Below, one piece after another: positions 5,322 to 5,740 of a DNA stretch of 5,740 nucleotides. Both the position numbers and the translations under genes were made by a program. Each line of letters opens with the position of its first letter. Position 1 is the first letter of the stretch. The notes below the pieces were generated by a model, which saw only the letters and a list, made by a program, of their open reading frames with translations, did no database searches and had not been told where the DNA came from. Source of the DNA: Spartobacteria bacterium. Lineage in GTDB: Bacteria > Verrucomicrobiota > Verrucomicrobiia > Chthoniobacterales > UBA10450. The stretch is from positions 1 through 5,740 of the forward strand of contig JAJPJU010000135.1 of NCBI GenBank assembly GCA_021324035.1, written 5' to 3'.

Positions 5322-5740
5322 ATGCGCCCGGTTGCTTGGAACTCGATTTTCTTGGTGCTCGCGCTGTCTGCCGGCTTTCCCGCGGCCAGGGCGAATGGAG
5401 ATTCGCTTCAAAAGCTTCGTGTTCAATGCGCGTTCGCGATCCAAAATGGGCTCGATTTCGTTGCTGCGAGCCAAACTGCACCCGGCGGTTTCATCACCGA
5501 ATGCTGGCATGTTGACGCGCCCGAGCAAAGGACTCCGGTCGATGCAGTTTTTACCGCTTCGCAGATTCTTTATTCGTTGTCGTTTTGTGGTGAGTCCGCG
5601 AGCGCGCGCGGAACCGAAGAACGCGCCGCCAAATATCTCATTGGCCAGCGCGAGGCGCCCGGCGTTTGGCATTATTACGGTGCGGGCACGGACCTCAAAA
5701 TCTCTCCCGACGTCGACGACACTTCCGTGGCATGGGCGGC
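5322..5740 (+). CDS. Secreted terpenoid cyclase/prenyltransferase-like toroid protein, N-terminal part
   Basis: Open to the right edge; 139 complete codons from the ATG at 5322. The N-terminus MRPVAWNSIFLVLALSAGF plus a possible cleavage site after AARA (21-24) looks like a Sec signal peptide, so the product is probably exported. The mature part has alternating helical repeats: a degenerate unit with F46, Q51 and GGF (55-57), then RAAKYLIGQREAPGVW (101-116), which fits the QW motif of the alpha/alpha-toroid superfamily ([KR]-[GA]...[FYL]-x3-Q-x(2-5)-G-x-W). ISPDVDDTSVAW (127-138) follows, with the DxDDT motif that holds the catalytic acid in class II cyclases such as squalene-hopene cyclase. 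That motif lies much nearer the N-terminus than in those enzymes, and they lack a signal peptide, so cyclase function is doubtful. A TTG at 5286 would extend the protein by 12 residues and leave only 9 bp after the upstream stop. No Shine-Dalgarno decides; the ATG gives the more normal signal peptide. Probably cotranscribed with the GT-C gene. Confidence 0.72.
   Translation, partial: MRPVAWNSIFLVLALSAGFPAARANGDSLQKLRVQCAFAIQNGLDFVAASQTAPGGFITECWHVDAPEQRTPVDAVFTASQILYSLSFCGESASARGTEERAAKYLIGQREAPGVWHYYGAGTDLKISPDVDDTSVAWA

Noticed and set aside
5280..5672. Minus-strand frame opposite the toroid protein
   Set aside because: The plus-strand frame has a signal peptide, a QW-like motif and DVDDT; the minus-strand product is basic and featureless.

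Overview
The window (about 5.7 kb, moderately GC-rich) looks like chromosomal DNA of a Gram-negative bacterium of the PVC group, most likely Verrucomicrobiota (Chthoniobacterales-like). This is inferred from three things: the PGIGGALDLVDS form of the CdsA signature, a 3D-domain lipoprotein of a kind I associate with Verrucomicrobiota, and a GxxExxY gene embedded among short dispersed CAGA-type repeats. No RNA gene, CRISPR array or transposase was recognised.

Left block, minus strand (1-1485): a probable operon read cdsA -> GxxExxY gene -> dxr. CdsA makes CDP-diacylglycerol for phospholipids. Dxr, of which only the first 34 codons are present, starts the committed part of the MEP isoprenoid pathway. 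cdsA and dxr are commonly close neighbours in bacteria. Here a small PD-(D/E)XK-like GxxExxY gene lies between them, bounded by inverted copies of an A-rich, 9-bp-periodic repeat. The gene and its repeats fill almost all the space between cdsA and dxr, which suggests an inserted unit.

Divergent spacer and tdh (1486-2656): a second inverted repeat with similar CAGATT units and the same inward-facing layout, but with no gene inside, fills most of the short spacer between cdsA and the plus-strand gene tdh. Tdh is a zinc- and NAD-dependent L-threonine 3-dehydrogenase with every metal ligand conserved. No kbl gene is next to it.

Middle (2657-3586): tdh converges on a minus-strand gene for a predicted lipoprotein whose 3D (double-psi beta-barrel) domain is split by a long low-complexity segment rich in Thr and Val. 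The 132-bp convergent spacer holds a weak hairpin.

Right block, plus strand (3678-5740): a polytopic GT-C-type glycosyltransferase-like membrane protein is followed closely by the start of a secreted protein of the terpenoid cyclase/prenyltransferase alpha/alpha-toroid superfamily, with a QW-like motif and a DVDDT motif. This last gene runs off the right edge. The two may be one transcription unit acting at the cell envelope, but their substrates cannot be read from the sequence.
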